Shown: positions 19,587 through 28,965, counted from the first letter of the stretch. The stretch: DNA of 64,000 bases from Chthoniobacter flavus (GCA_945878135.1 CAMDUL010000009.1:25847-89846), one strand, 5' to 3'. Translations and numbers: made by a program. Notes: generated by a model not told the origin, from the letters alone.

Positions 19587-20347
19587 GGAAAAATCACGCT
19601 TTCACCCTCGTCGAACTGCTCGTGGTCATCACGACCGTTGTCGTGCTTTGCGCCGTGGCGGCGCCGGCTGTCTGGGGCGCCTACAAGACCTCCTCGCTTG
19701 CCGTCTCGGCCAACAACATCCGTCAGCTCGCCGCGGGCGGCGCCGCTTATCTCGGCGACAACAACTATCGCTTCTGGCCCTACCGCCGCGACGGGGAAAT
19801 CGGGGGCGTGAAAGGTGCCATCTGGTGGTTCGGCTTCGAGCCCGGCAAAAGTTTGGGCAAGCCCGAGGGACAGCGCACCATCGACATGGACAACGGACCG
19901 CTCGGGCCCTACGTGCCGCGCAACATCACGCCCGATCCGAGCTTCGGCTTCGCCGGCACGCCCTTCAAACCGAAATACAAACACGGCTACATCGGCATCG
20001 GTTACAACGTCCTGCTCGCCGGCCGGAACGGCTGGACGACCGGGGGCGGCCCGCCGCTGCGGTATTGGGACCTGCCGAATCCCGGCCGGACCGTCGTTTT
20101 CGCCACCGCCGCGCAGGTCAACACCTTCCAAAAGCCGGCCAGCCCGCGCAAGCCGATGATCGAGGAATTTTACGGCTTCGACGACGACCGCGGAAAGATT
20201 CCATCCGTCCACTTCCGCCACAACGGACGCGCCATGGTGGCCTATGCCACGGGGGCGGCCGGACTGGTTCCGATGGACGAATCCGGCAAGGACCGCCGCG
20301 CTCCCGAGGCCAATGTCGGCCGGCTTGCCCCGGAGGCGCTGCGCTGA
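19583..20347 (+). CDS. Type II secretion/type IV pilin-like pseudopilin (DUF1559-like)
   Basis: A 254-residue protein with a short class III signal (MRKNHA), then FTLVELLVVITTVVVLCAVA, the prepilin helix with glutamate at position 5 of the mature form. The cleavage site has alanine in place of the usual glycine. The C-terminal part includes KHGYIGIGYNVLLAGRNGW and PSVHFRHNGRAMVAYATG, the pattern of H-X9-DG/DUF1559 pseudopilins abundant in Planctomycetes and Verrucomicrobiota. The usual FADGHA ending is altered to YATGAA. It is translationally coupled to the secreted protein upstream. No secretion ATPase or platform gene is nearby. Confidence 0.85.
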   Translation: MRKNHAFTLVELLVVITTVVVLCAVAAPAVWGAYKTSSLAVSANNIRQLAAGGAAYLGDNNYRFWPYRRDGEIGGVKGAIWWFGFEPGKSLGKPEGQRTIDMDNGPLGPYVPRNITPDPSFGFAGTPFKPKYKHGYIGIGYNVLLAGRNGWTTGGGPPLRYWDLPNPGRTVVFATAAQVNTFQKPASPRKPMIEEFYGFDDDRGKIPSVHFRHNGRAMVAYATGAAGLVPMDESGKDRRAPEANVGRLAPEALR

Positions 20348-20372
20348 CCGCGCGTCATACCCGCCTTTGCGG

Positions 20373-20400
20373 TTGACTTGACCGGCGGAGGCGAAACTAT
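20373..20400 (+). promoter_or_regulatory. Possible sigma-70-type promoter for metY-metX
   Basis: TTGACT (20373-20378) is followed after 16 bases by AACTAT (20395-20400), 30 bases before the metY ATG. The -35 match is good and the -10 match is partial. The 83-base gap leaves no room for a SAM riboswitch, and none is seen. Confidence 0.35.
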
Positions 20401-20430
20401 CTCCCTTCCACTCCCACCATCCGACCAGCC

Positions 20431-21717
20431 ATGAGATTCGACACCCTTTGCCTCCACGGCGGACAGCAACCCGATCCGACCACCCTTTCACGCGCGGTGC
20501 CCGTTTACCGCACCAGTTCCTTTGTCTTCAAGAGCACCGAGCACGCCGCGAACCTTTTTGCGCTCAAGGAGTTGGGCAATATCTACACGCGGCTGATGAA
20601 CCCCACGACCGACGTGCTGGAAAAGCGGGTTGCCCTGCTCGAAGGCGCTCCGGAAATGGGCGGACTCGGCGTCGCCTCCGGCACCGCGGGCGTTTTCTAC
20701 TCGATCATCAATCTGGCCTCGGCCGGCGACAATATCGTCAGCGCCCGCAACCTCTACGGCGGCACCTACACCCAGTTCAACGACATCCTGCCGTCCCTCG
20801 GCATCAAAGTGAAATTCGTCGATTCGAACGATCCGCAGAATTTCGCCAAAGCGATCGATGACAAAACCCGCGCGCTGTTCGTCGAAACCGTTTCGAATCC
20901 CGCGCTGGAAGTCGTTGACCTGGAAAAAGTGGCCAAGGTCGCACACGACCACGGCATCCCCCTCATTGTCGATGCCACCTTTTCCACACCCTACCTGACC
21001 AAGCCGCTCGATTTCGGGGCGGACATTGTCATTCACTCCCTGACCAAATGGTTCGGCGGTCACGGCACCGGCATCGGCGGGGTGGTGGTGGACAGCGGAC
21101 GATTCAACTGGGGCGCGGGCAGGCATCCGCTCTATGACAATCCGGACAACAGCTACCACGGACTCCGCTGGGGCCACGACCTGCCGGCGCCGCTGGCCCC
21201 TCTCGCCTTCATCCTGCGCATGCGCACCGTCCCGCTCCGCAACCTCGGCGCCTGCATCGCGCCGGACAACTCTTGGTTCTTCCTGCAGGGCATCGAGACG
21301 CTGCCTCTGCGCATGGAAAAACACTGCGCCAATGCCTTGGTCGTGGCCGAGCATCTCAAAAAACACCAGGACGTCGAATGGGTCCGTTTCCCGGGCCTGA
21401 AGGACGATCCGTATTTCGACCTGAACAAGAAGTATCTCCATGGAAAAGGCGGTTCCATGGTCGTGTTCGGGATCAAAGGCGGCGCGCCGGCCGGCAAAAA
21501 GTTCATCGAATCGCTCAAGATCTTCTCGCACCTGGCCAACGTGGGTGACGCCAAGAGTTTGGCCATTCATCCCGCCACCACCACGCACTCGCAACTCAAC
21601 GAGGACCAGCAACGCGGGGCCGGTATCACGCCGGAACTCATCCGTCTCTCCATCGGCATCGAAGACCCGGCCGACCTGATCGAGGATATCGACCAGGCTC
21701 TGGCCGCGGCGAAATAG
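20431..21717 (+). CDS. metY: O-acetylhomoserine aminocarboxypropyltransferase (sulfhydrylase)
   Basis: PLP enzyme that makes homocysteine directly from O-acetylhomoserine and sulfide in methionine synthesis. The 428-residue protein has the Cys/Met-metabolism fold with MRFDTLCLHGGQQPDPTT at its start, the family pattern YTRLMNPTTDVLEKRVALLE, and the Schiff-base lysine K206 in HSLTKWFGGHG. The length (over 400) and GGVVVDSGRFNW favour the OAH sulfhydrylase group over cystathionine synthase or lyase. The partner that supplies its substrate, metX, follows after 10 bases. Confidence 0.95.
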   Translation: MRFDTLCLHGGQQPDPTTLSRAVPVYRTSSFVFKSTEHAANLFALKELGNIYTRLMNPTTDVLEKRVALLEGAPEMGGLGVASGTAGVFYSIINLASAGDNIVSARNLYGGTYTQFNDILPSLGIKVKFVDSNDPQNFAKAIDDKTRALFVETVSNPALEVVDLEKVAKVAHDHGIPLIVDATFSTPYLTKPLDFGADIVIHSLTKWFGGHGTGIGGVVVDSGRFNWGAGRHPLYDNPDNSYHGLRWGHDLPAPLAPLAFILRMRTVPLRNLGACIAPDNSWFFLQGIETLPLRMEKHCANALVVAEHLKKHQDVEWVRFPGLKDDPYFDLNKKYLHGKGGSMVVFGIKGGAPAGKKFIESLKIFSHLANVGDAKSLAIHPATTTHSQLNEDQQRGAGITPELIRLSIGIEDPADLIEDIDQALAAAK

Positions 21718-21727
21718 GCACCACGAC

Positions 21728-22882
21728 ATGAGCAAAGGCGTCGGCGAGGTCGAAACACAGTTTCTGACCTTCGGCAGCGCGGACGATCCGTTCGTCACCG
21801 CGGGCGGCGATCGTCTGCCCGGGGTGACCATTGCCTACGAGACTTACGGCGAACTCAACGCCGACCGCAGCAACGCCATCCTGCTCTTCCACGCGCTCAG
21901 CGGCAGCCAGCATGCCGCGGGCACGAACAACGCGGTGCCGGGGACCGATCACCGGTGGACCGAGGAAATGCACACCGGTTGGTGGGACGGCTTCATCGGG
22001 GCGGGACGCGCCCTCGACACGGACAAATATTTTATCATCTGTGCGAACTACCTGGGCGGCTGCTACGGGTCGACCGGTCCGTGTTCGGTCAATCCGTCCA
22101 CCGGCCAAGTCTACGGCGGCAACTTCCCGCGCGTGACGGTCCATGACATCGTCCGCGCGCAACTCCCGCTGCTCGACCATCTCGGCATCGGGAAGTTGCA
22201 GGCCGTGGTCGGCACCTCGCTGGGCGGCATGATGGCTCTCGACTTCGCCGTGCACTGGCCCGACCGCGTGACCAACGTCGTCACCATCGGCACCGGCCTC
22301 CGCTCGCACGGCCTGCAGCAAATGCACAACCTCGAGCAAATCATCGCCATCACCCGCGACCCGGATTTCCGCGGAGGTGACTACTACGGCACACCGGGGC
22401 CCGTCCACGGCCTCGCCCTGGCCCGCATGATCAGCCACAAAACGTTCCTCTATGCCGACGTCATCGAGGAGCGGGCCCGTGTGGACATTGTCAAACCCGA
22501 GACGGATTTGCCGTGGTATGAAATCTCCAGCGTCCTCGAGAGCTACATGCTCTACCAGGGCCAGAAGTTCGTGAAACGCTTCGACGCGAATTCCTACCTC
22601 CGCATCATCGACGCCTGGCAGCAGTTCGACCTTTACGGCGACGCGAAAAAGGCCGGATGGCAGCCGCTTTTCGGGCGCTGTCGGGACCAGCACTACCTCG
22701 TCTTCACTATCGACAGCGATTGTTGCTTCTATCCCGATTACCAGACCGAGATCTGCGGGGAGTTGAAAAAAGCGGGCGTCCCGCATCTCCGCCTCACCGT
22801 GCATTCGGAAAAGGGCCACGACAGCTTCCTTCTCGAGCCCAAGCTCTACACTCCTCATCTGGCCTACGCGCTGGGGCATTGA
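21728..22882 (+). CDS. metX: Homoserine O-acetyltransferase
   Basis: Transfers acetyl from acetyl-CoA to homoserine, giving the substrate of MetY. The 384-residue alpha/beta hydrolase has the nucleophile S164 in VVGTSLGGMMALDF, D331 in TIDSDCCFYP and H364 in GHDSFLLE. The family signature YETYGELNADRSNAILLFHA is near the N-terminus. Sequence alone does not always separate acetyl- from succinyl-transferases, but pairing with an OAH sulfhydrylase supports acetyl transfer. It lies 10 bases after metY and forms a two-gene methionine operon. Confidence 0.94.
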   Translation: MSKGVGEVETQFLTFGSADDPFVTAGGDRLPGVTIAYETYGELNADRSNAILLFHALSGSQHAAGTNNAVPGTDHRWTEEMHTGWWDGFIGAGRALDTDKYFIICANYLGGCYGSTGPCSVNPSTGQVYGGNFPRVTVHDIVRAQLPLLDHLGIGKLQAVVGTSLGGMMALDFAVHWPDRVTNVVTIGTGLRSHGLQQMHNLEQIIAITRDPDFRGGDYYGTPGPVHGLALARMISHKTFLYADVIEERARVDIVKPETDLPWYEISSVLESYMLYQGQKFVKRFDANSYLRIIDAWQQFDLYGDAKKAGWQPLFGRCRDQHYLVFTIDSDCCFYPDYQTEICGELKKAGVPHLRLTVHSEKGHDSFLLEPKLYTPHLAYALGH

Positions 22883-22939
22883 GGGGCGGGGACGAGCCGC
22901 CCGCTCGACCGGCCCGTGCATCAGCCGCCATCTCCCCGG

Positions 22940-24283
22940 CTACACGTTTGGCCGGTCCGCCCGCGTCTTGCCGACAAACCGCAACACGAGCAGGACCGCC
23001 GCGAAGACCAATCCCCAGGCCAGCCCGACCCACATCCCCGCCGCGCCCTGGCCGCGTCCAAAGGCCAGCCAACTTCCCAAGGGCAGCGCGATCAACCAGT
23101 ATGCGGCCACCGTGATCCACATCGGCGCCTTCGTATCGCGCAAGCCGCGGAGCAACCCGGACCCCACCACTTGCACGCCGTCCACCAGCTGGAAGATCCC
23201 GGCAATGACCAGCAGCTGCACGGCGATGACAATAACCGCGGGATCTTCGACAAAGCCCCGCGCAATGGAGGGTCCGGCCACGACGAGGACGACGGTGAAA
23301 ACGCTCATCACGACAAGTCCGACGAACCACGCCCCGGCCCCGATCGGACGGAGCAAATCCTGACGTCCGGCCCCAAGGGCCTGGGCGATCCGCACCGTCG
23401 AGGCCATGGCCACTCCCAACGGGAACATGAACGTGGTCGACGCGCAGGTGATGGCGATCTGGTGCGCGGCCAGGGGCACCGCCCCGAGACGCCCGATGAG
23501 CAAGGCGGCCGCGGCGAATGCCCCGACCTCGCTGAGCAACTGCAACCCGGTGGGGGTGCCCAGTCGCAGCAACGCCGCCTGCTCCCGCCACCACGCCCGG
23601 TCGGGCTTCCATCGCTCCACGGGTGCGCTGCTTCCGGCCAGAACGAACCACGTCAGCGCCGCGAAGGTCACCACGCGGCTGATCAGCGTGGCCCAGCCCG
23701 CACCGGCCAGGCCCAGGGCCGGTGCGCCGAGGTTGCCGAAGATGAGGATCCAGTTGAGCCCGACATTGAGCAACACCCCGCCGAACATGATCCAAAAAGC
23801 CGGCCACGGACGGTTCTGGCTCTCGAGATAACTGCGCGCCGTGGCGGTAAGCCACGCCGGAATGAGCGACCAGGCGACAATGAGCGTGTAGGCCGTGGCC
23901 TCCTCGACCACGCCCGGCGCCTGACCGAGGTGGTGGAACAGGGGATAAAGCAAATGCATCCCCGCGGCGCAGAGCACACCGCCGATCACCGAGAGCCCGA
24001 CCCCGCCGTAGTAAGCCCGTGCCATGGTATGGACCATGCCGGCGCCGTGCGCGTGGGAGACGCGGACCGAGACCGCGGTGAGCACGCCGAATCCGGCAAT
24101 GGCCACCACCATGAGCACATTGTTGCCGAAGGCGCAGGCCGCGAGAGCCAAGGTGCCGACATGTCCGACCATCACCGTGTCGGCCACGCCCATGAGCATT
24201 TGCCCGACCTGCCCCGCCGTGATCGGCGCGGCCAGACGCAGCGTCGGCCGTAATTCACGGAGCGTGGTGCGGGCAAAACTCAT
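22940..24283 (-). CDS. MATE family efflux transporter
   Basis: A 447-residue inner-membrane antiporter with 12 predicted helices in two halves. The first half has the family pattern AAPITAGQVGQMLMGVADTVMVGHVG. It most resembles the NorM-type branch, which expels cationic drugs or metabolites using a sodium or proton gradient. The substrate is unknown. The ATG at 24283 is chosen because the upstream in-frame extension (to 24406) is arginine-rich and overlaps the divergent M42 gene's promoter. Confidence 0.9.
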   Translation of the reverse strand: MSFARTTLRELRPTLRLAAPITAGQVGQMLMGVADTVMVGHVGTLALAACAFGNNVLMVVAIAGFGVLTAVSVRVSHAHGAGMVHTMARAYYGGVGLSVIGGVLCAAGMHLLYPLFHHLGQAPGVVEEATAYTLIVAWSLIPAWLTATARSYLESQNRPWPAFWIMFGGVLLNVGLNWILIFGNLGAPALGLAGAGWATLISRVVTFAALTWFVLAGSSAPVERWKPDRAWWREQAALLRLGTPTGLQLLSEVGAFAAAALLIGRLGAVPLAAHQIAITCASTTFMFPLGVAMASTVRIAQALGAGRQDLLRPIGAGAWFVGLVVMSVFTVVLVVAGPSIARGFVEDPAVIVIAVQLLVIAGIFQLVDGVQVVGSGLLRGLRDTKAPMWITVAAYWLIALPLGSWLAFGRGQGAAGMWVGLAWGLVFAAVLLVLRFVGKTRADRPNV

Positions 24284-24362
24284 CGGAAAAACGTATCGTG
24301 ACCGAACGTTTTTGCCCCGTCGAGGTCTTGCCCCCGCCGTCCGCGATCCGCATAGTGCCCCC

Positions 24363-25430
24363 GTGGAAAAGGCCCCGCTCACATTCCTCGAGAACCTCAT
24401 TGCCACGCCTTCGCCGTCCGGGTTCGAGACCGGGGCGCAGCGCGTCTTCGCGGACTACGTCAAACCGCATTGCGACCAATTCACCACCGATGCTTACGGC
24501 AACGCCTTCGCGCGCCTGGGCAACGCGGACCGGAAACCGCACATCGTCCTGGCCGGGCACATCGACGAACTGGGGTTCATGGTTTCGCACATCAACGACG
24601 ACGGATTCCTTTTCGTCCAGGGCATCGGCGGTATCGACCGCGCGCTGTTCCGCGGACAACGCGTGCATGTGCACGGACCCAAAGGAACCATCGCGGGCGT
24701 GACCGGCTCGCTGGCCATCCATTTGCAGGAACCCGACGACCGCAAAAAAGTCCCCGAACTTCACGAAATGTATATCGACATCGGCGCGGGTTCGAAGGCC
24801 GAGGCCGGAAAGCTCGTGCGGGTGGGGGACTCGATCACCTACGCCGACGGCTTCGAGCGTCTGCAAAACAACCGCGTGGCCGCCCGCGGATGCGACAACC
24901 GCATCGGCGTCTGGTCCGCCGGCGAAGCCCTGCGACAGCTCTCGGCCAAACCGCCGAAGGTCTGCGTCACCGCTGTTTCCACCGTGCAGGAAGAGAACGG
25001 CCTCTACGGCGCGACCATGGCCGCCTACTCGCTGCAACCGGACGTCGCCCTGGTGGTCGACGTGACCCACGGCACGGATATCCCGAATTGTTCCAAGCCG
25101 AAGCACGGCGATGTGCGTCTGGGACAAGGGCCGGTCATTTCATTCGGCAGCTCGAACCATCCCCTGGTCGTGCAACGCCTGCTCGACGTGGCCGCGAAGG
25201 AAAAAATTCCCGTCCAGCGCGAAGCCAACCCGCGCCGCACCGGCACCGATGCGGACGCCTTCTTCCTCCAGCGCGGCGGCATCCCCACGGCTTCGCTCGG
25301 ACTGCCCAACCGCTACATGCATTCGCCGGTCGAAGTAATCGACCTTGACGACCTCGACGCCATGGCCCGGTTGCTCGCCGCCTTCTGCCGCTCGGTCAAA
25401 CCGGGCGAATCCTTCCACGTGAAAATCTGA
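24363..25430 (+). CDS. M42 family metallopeptidase
   Basis: Cytosolic dizinc aminopeptidase or endoglucanase-like peptidase of family M42 (TET/FrvX group), usually a dodecameric particle that degrades peptides. The 355-residue protein has LAGHIDELGFMV (first zinc His-x-Asp), GCDNRIGVW (bridging Asp), STVQEENGLYGA (catalytic Glu pair), VVDVTHGTD and a C-terminal MHSPVEVIDL (His ligand). The GTG at 24363 gives the standard start. The next gene begins 4 bases after the stop, so it appears to lead a three-gene operon. Confidence 0.93.
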   Translation: MEKAPLTFLENLIATPSPSGFETGAQRVFADYVKPHCDQFTTDAYGNAFARLGNADRKPHIVLAGHIDELGFMVSHINDDGFLFVQGIGGIDRALFRGQRVHVHGPKGTIAGVTGSLAIHLQEPDDRKKVPELHEMYIDIGAGSKAEAGKLVRVGDSITYADGFERLQNNRVAARGCDNRIGVWSAGEALRQLSAKPPKVCVTAVSTVQEENGLYGATMAAYSLQPDVALVVDVTHGTDIPNCSKPKHGDVRLGQGPVISFGSSNHPLVVQRLLDVAAKEKIPVQREANPRRTGTDADAFFLQRGGIPTASLGLPNRYMHSPVEVIDLDDLDAMARLLAAFCRSVKPGESFHVKI

Positions 25431-25434
25431 TCCT

Positions 25435-26406
25435 ATGAGCCAACCCGTCTCCGACTTCATCCGTCATCACTACCGCCACTTCAACGCCGCCGCGCTCGTC
25501 GATGCGGCCGACGGCTACAGCCGGCTCGTCGACGGCGGCGGTAAAATGCTCGTCTCGCTGGCCGGCGCGATGAGCACCGGTGAACTCGGTCTCTCCCTGG
25601 CCGAAATGATCCGGCGCGACAAGGTCGGCATCATTTCCTGCACCGGGGCGAATCTCGAGGAAGACATCTTCAATCTCGTGGCGCACGATTATTACGAGCG
25701 CGTGCCGCATTACCGCGATCTGACCCCGGCCGACGAGCAGGCCCTGCTCGACCGGCACATGAACCGCGTGACCGACACCTGCATCCCGGAGATGGAGGCG
25801 ATGCGGCGGTTGGAAAAAGCCGTGCTCGAGGAATGGATGGCGGCCGACGCCGCGGGCGAACGCTATTTCCCGCACGAATTCATGTGGCGCACGGTCAAGT
25901 CGGGCAAGCTGAAGCAATACTACCAGATCGACCCGAAGGATTCGTGGGTCATCGCCGCGATGGAAAAAAACATCCCGATCATCGTGCCCGGGTGGGAGGA
26001 CTCCACCATGGGCAACATGTATGCCTCGCACGTCATCACCGGCGAAATCAAAAACGTCCATACCGTCCGCACCGGCATCGAATACATGACCTTCCTCGCC
26101 GACTGGTATCAAAAGACGTCTCCGACACCGATCGGCTTCTTCCAGATTGGCGGCGGCATCGCCGGCGATTTCCCCATTTGCGTCGTGCCCATGCTCCATC
26201 AGGACCTGCAGTTGGAGAACATCCCCGTCTGGGCCTACTTCTGCCAGATCAGCGATTCGACCACGAGCTACGGCTCCTACTCCGGCGCCGTGCCCAACGA
26301 AAAGATCACCTGGGGCAAGCTCGAGGCGCACACCCCGAAATACATCATCGAGTCGGACGCCACCATCGTCGCCCCGCTCGTCTTCGCGCTGATTCTGGGG
26401 TGGTAA
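25435..26406 (+). CDS. Deoxyhypusine synthase-like protein
   Basis: A 323-residue NAD/spermidine-fold protein of the deoxyhypusine synthase family. Bacteria lack eIF5A, so the bacterial homologues do not make hypusine; some have been reported to make homospermidine. The NAD-site glycine patterns SCTGANLEED and FQIGGGIAGDF are present. PNEKITWGKLE keeps the lysine that forms the covalent intermediate in the eukaryotic enzyme (human K329, WGK). This suggests a live aminobutyl transferase, and polyamine synthesis is my best inference. It sits 4 bases after the M42 peptidase and 1 base before the DUF2237 gene. Confidence 0.88.
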   Translation: MSQPVSDFIRHHYRHFNAAALVDAADGYSRLVDGGGKMLVSLAGAMSTGELGLSLAEMIRRDKVGIISCTGANLEEDIFNLVAHDYYERVPHYRDLTPADEQALLDRHMNRVTDTCIPEMEAMRRLEKAVLEEWMAADAAGERYFPHEFMWRTVKSGKLKQYYQIDPKDSWVIAAMEKNIPIIVPGWEDSTMGNMYASHVITGEIKNVHTVRTGIEYMTFLADWYQKTSPTPIGFFQIGGGIAGDFPICVVPMLHQDLQLENIPVWAYFCQISDSTTSYGSYSGAVPNEKITWGKLEAHTPKYIIESDATIVAPLVFALILGW

Positions 26407-26407
26407 C

Positions 26408-26800
26408 ATGATCAGCGACCTCGAGCAGGGTGAGGGGAGCAAGAAGGCTCGCAATGTGCTGGGCGGACCGCTCCAGCCCTGCAGCTTCGATCCGGCCACC
26501 GGCTTTTTCCGGGACGGCCACTGCCACACCTGCGCGCAGGATCACGGTTCGCATACCGTATGCGCGGTGATGACCTCCGAATTCCTCGCCTTTTCCAAGT
26601 CCCGCGGCAACGACCTGACCACCCCGATGCCGCAGTATGATTTTCCCGGACTCCAACCCGGTGACCACTGGTGCCTCTGCGCCGGCCGCTGGCTCGAGGC
26701 CCACGCCGCCGGTCACGCCCCGCGGGTCAGCCTCGAGGCGACCAACGAAGCCGCCCTGACCATCATCCCGCTCGAGGTGCTTCAGCAGCACGCCCTTTGA
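26408..26800 (+). CDS. DUF2237 family protein
   Basis: A 130-residue cytosolic protein of DUF2237 with no known function. The hallmarks are NVLGGPLQPCSFDPATGFFR, a Cys/His-rich HCHTCAQDHGSHTVCAVMT, GNDLTTP and PGDHWCLCAGRWLEA. The many conserved cysteines could bind a metal. It starts 1 base after the deoxyhypusine synthase-like gene, so it probably belongs to the same transcript. Confidence 0.88.
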   Translation: MISDLEQGEGSKKARNVLGGPLQPCSFDPATGFFRDGHCHTCAQDHGSHTVCAVMTSEFLAFSKSRGNDLTTPMPQYDFPGLQPGDHWCLCAGRWLEAHAAGHAPRVSLEATNEAALTIIPLEVLQQHAL

Positions 26801-26818
26801 GCCGCGGAAAATAGAGCC

Positions 26819-27397
26819 TCAGCGCTTGTCGAGGATGGCGTTCCACTCCTCGAGGCGCTTGGACTGCGCGGCGAAGAGGTCGTCGGTCGGATCGAGGATT
26901 TCGATCGACTTGATTTTCTCGCCTTGGGCCACGGCGTTGACGATGTCTTGGCCTTTGGTCACGGAGCCGAAGACGGTGTGTTTGCCGTCGAGCCACGGGG
27001 TGGGGACGTGGGTGATAAAGAATTGGCTGCCATTGGTGCCGGGGCCGGCGTTGGCCATGGAGAAGATGCCGGGTTTGTCATGCTTCAACTCGGGCGTGCA
27101 TTCGTCGTCGAAGCGGTAGCCGGGACCGCCGCTGCCCGTGCCGGTCGGGTCACCGCCCTGGATCATGAAGTCGGGGATGACACGGTGGAAAGTGAGACCG
27201 TCGTAGTAGCCGCGCTTGGCCAGGTTGAGGAAATTGGCCACGGTGACGGGGGCCTTGCCGGGATAAAGGACGCCTTCGATGTCGCCCTTGTCGGTTTTGA
27301 CGATGATGCGGATGTCTTTCATGGATTCTTCACTTTGCGCGGGGAGCGCGGCGATGGCGAGGGCGAAAGCGGTGGAGAGGATGGTTCTTTTGTTCAT
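26819..27397 (-). CDS. Exported peptidyl-prolyl cis-trans isomerase (cyclophilin)
   Basis: Cyclophilin-type isomerase that speeds proline isomerisation in the periplasm. The 192-residue protein has a signal peptide ([20 protein letters not shown]) and the core [39 protein letters not shown] and [12 protein letters not shown]. The F-Q-F catalytic positions are kept; the arginine of FHRVI is present. The ATG at 27397 is chosen because it begins the signal peptide. Confidence 0.93.
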   Translation of the reverse strand: MNKRTILSTAFALAIAALPAQSEESMKDIRIIVKTDKGDIEGVLYPGKAPVTVANFLNLAKRGYYDGLTFHRVIPDFMIQGGDPTGTGSGGPGYRFDDECTPELKHDKPGIFSMANAGPGTNGSQFFITHVPTPWLDGKHTVFGSVTKGQDIVNAVAQGEKIKSIEILDPTDDLFAAQSKRLEEWNAILDKR

Positions 27398-27423
27398 GAC
27401 CGTAATTTCGTTATCCACATTTC

Positions 27424-28185
27424 GTGGCAAGGCAATCCGAAAGCGCCGCGCACCTGCGGGCCCATGATTACGCGTGGCTGGTCAAACGCTGGCGGGCGCT
27501 GGCGCAGCGCATGGGCTGGCAAATGGGGAAGTTCGCCGAAGCGGACGGATTTCCGGTCTACGCAATCAGGTCGGCACGGCAGGCGGGACCGCGGTTGTAT
27601 TTGTCCGCCGGCATCCACGGCGACGAACCGGCCTCGACCGAGGCGCTCATTGCTTGGTGCACGCGGCGGGCGCGGGCGCTGAAAAGTTGCCAGCTGCTGA
27701 TTTTCCCCTGCCTCAACCCTTGGGGCTTGCAGCACAACAACCGGAACGATGCGCGGGGGCGCGATCTCAACCGCGGTTATCACCGGCAAGATGTTCCGGT
27801 CATCGAGGCGCAGAAGAAGATCTTGCGCGGACGGTTCTTCGATGCGGCGGTCATGCTGCACGAGGATTACGACGCGCACGGGGTCTATCTCTACGAGATC
27901 CCGGGCGAGCGTCCGTTCTGGGGCGAGCACTTGCTCGCTGCGGCGGCGCGGCATGTGCGGCGCGAACCGCGCGCCACGGTCGAAGGGCGGCGGTGCCGGC
28001 GGGGTTTGATCCGCACGCGGATCACGCCGGAAACCTTGCCGGAGCACCCGGAGGCGTTTTGTCTGCGGTTCGGCCACACCAAGCGCAGCCTCACCTTCGA
28101 GACGCCTTCGGAATTTTCCCTCACCGCGCGGGTGCGGGCCCACGGGGCGGTGCTTGATGAGGTCCTGCGGTTACTGCGGAAATAG
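27424..28185 (+). CDS. M14-type zinc carboxypeptidase/AstE-like deacylase
   Basis: A 253-residue enzyme with the minimal M14/succinylglutamate desuccinylase fold. [10 protein letters not shown] supplies the HxxE zinc pair, [11 protein letters not shown] the substrate-binding Arg/Asn, [10 protein letters not shown] a later His ligand and TFETPSEF the catalytic Glu. It lacks a signal peptide, so it acts in the cytosol, perhaps on cell-wall peptides or acyl-amino acids. The start is GTG 27424. No operon partner is evident; it diverges from the cyclophilin with only 26 bases between starts. Confidence 0.82.
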   Translation: MARQSESAAHLRAHDYAWLVKRWRALAQRMGWQMGKFAEADGFPVYAIRSARQAGPRLYLSAGIHGDEPASTEALIAWCTRRARALKSCQLLIFPCLNPWGLQHNNRNDARGRDLNRGYHRQDVPVIEAQKKILRGRFFDAAVMLHEDYDAHGVYLYEIPGERPFWGEHLLAAAARHVRREPRATVEGRRCRRGLIRTRITPETLPEHPEAFCLRFGHTKRSLTFETPSEFSLTARVRAHGAVLDEVLRLLRK

Positions 28186-28221
28186 TTTGGCTCGCTTCGC
28201 GACCCGTGCGAGACAGACATC

Positions 28222-28965
28222 ATGTCGTTCCTCGCCGTGGCTTTCGGTATATTCGCCGGCTTGGTCGCCGGTGCGGTCTTGTTCCGGTTCTGGTATGCGG
28301 TTTTTCCCCGCCTGACCCAAGCGCCTTGGCTCGACTTGGTGGTGAGTTATTTCATCTGGATTCCCTGGGTGGCGGGCTACTCGCTCGGGTCCTGGCCGGG
28401 CGTCGCGGCGGCCTTGCTGGCGCAGTTTGTCTTTCTGCATGCCTTCTGTGCTCTAGACCGCGCTTGGCGCGGGAAGGGCGGCCGGACCCTGGAGGGGGCG
28501 CATGCCAGGAAGCTCGGCTGGGTGCGCAACGAGATCGCGCTTCTCCTCACCGTGCCGGCCGTCGTGGTCTTTTTCCTCGTGCGGGCGGCGGAGATCCTTT
28601 TTTACCCGCCGATGGCGTGGATGGCCAAAATGCCGCGCTACAAGACGTCCGAGTGGATCAACTTGTCGCGCCACAAGTTCGACGGTCTGGTCGGCCATGA
28701 CCTCGTCTGGTGCTGGTATTGCGACTGGATGACCGGCGTGTGGTCGCTCGGCAGCGAGATGCTGCGCAATGTGGAATCGTTCTGGTGCCCGATCCGCTTT
28801 TGCGAGGACTGCAAAAACTGCCACGTGGCCACCGATTTCCCCGATGTGCAGAAATGGTGCGCGGCCCAAGGCACGATCGAGGACGCCGTGAAGGTCTTCG
28901 ACGAGCAATACGGGGACCGCGAAGAAAACAGCTGGTTCGGGCATCCGAACCGCCGGAAGCCCTGA
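28222..28965 (+). CDS. Membrane protein with cysteine clusters, unknown function
   Basis: I do not recognise a named family. The 247-residue protein has about three hydrophobic helices (residues 3-25, 40-75 and 102-122). A C-terminal soluble part carries CWYCDW (C164, C167) and FWCPIRFCEDCKNCH (C189, C194, C197, C200, H201). The spacing is that of a metal or Fe-S site. Conserved-looking blocks WINLSRHKFDGLVGHDLVW suggest a defined fold. It lies 55 bases ahead of trigger factor on the same strand but is probably a separate unit. The start ATG 28222 fits the first helix. Confidence 0.75.
   Translation: MSFLAVAFGIFAGLVAGAVLFRFWYAVFPRLTQAPWLDLVVSYFIWIPWVAGYSLGSWPGVAAALLAQFVFLHAFCALDRAWRGKGGRTLEGAHARKLGWVRNEIALLLTVPAVVVFFLVRAAEILFYPPMAWMAKMPRYKTSEWINLSRHKFDGLVGHDLVWCWYCDWMTGVWSLGSEMLRNVESFWCPIRFCEDCKNCHVATDFPDVQKWCAAQGTIEDAVKVFDEQYGDREENSWFGHPNRRKP

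Noticed and set aside
20348..20430. Possible SAM or homoserine riboswitch before metY
   Set aside because: The gap is only 83 bases and shows no long paired element.
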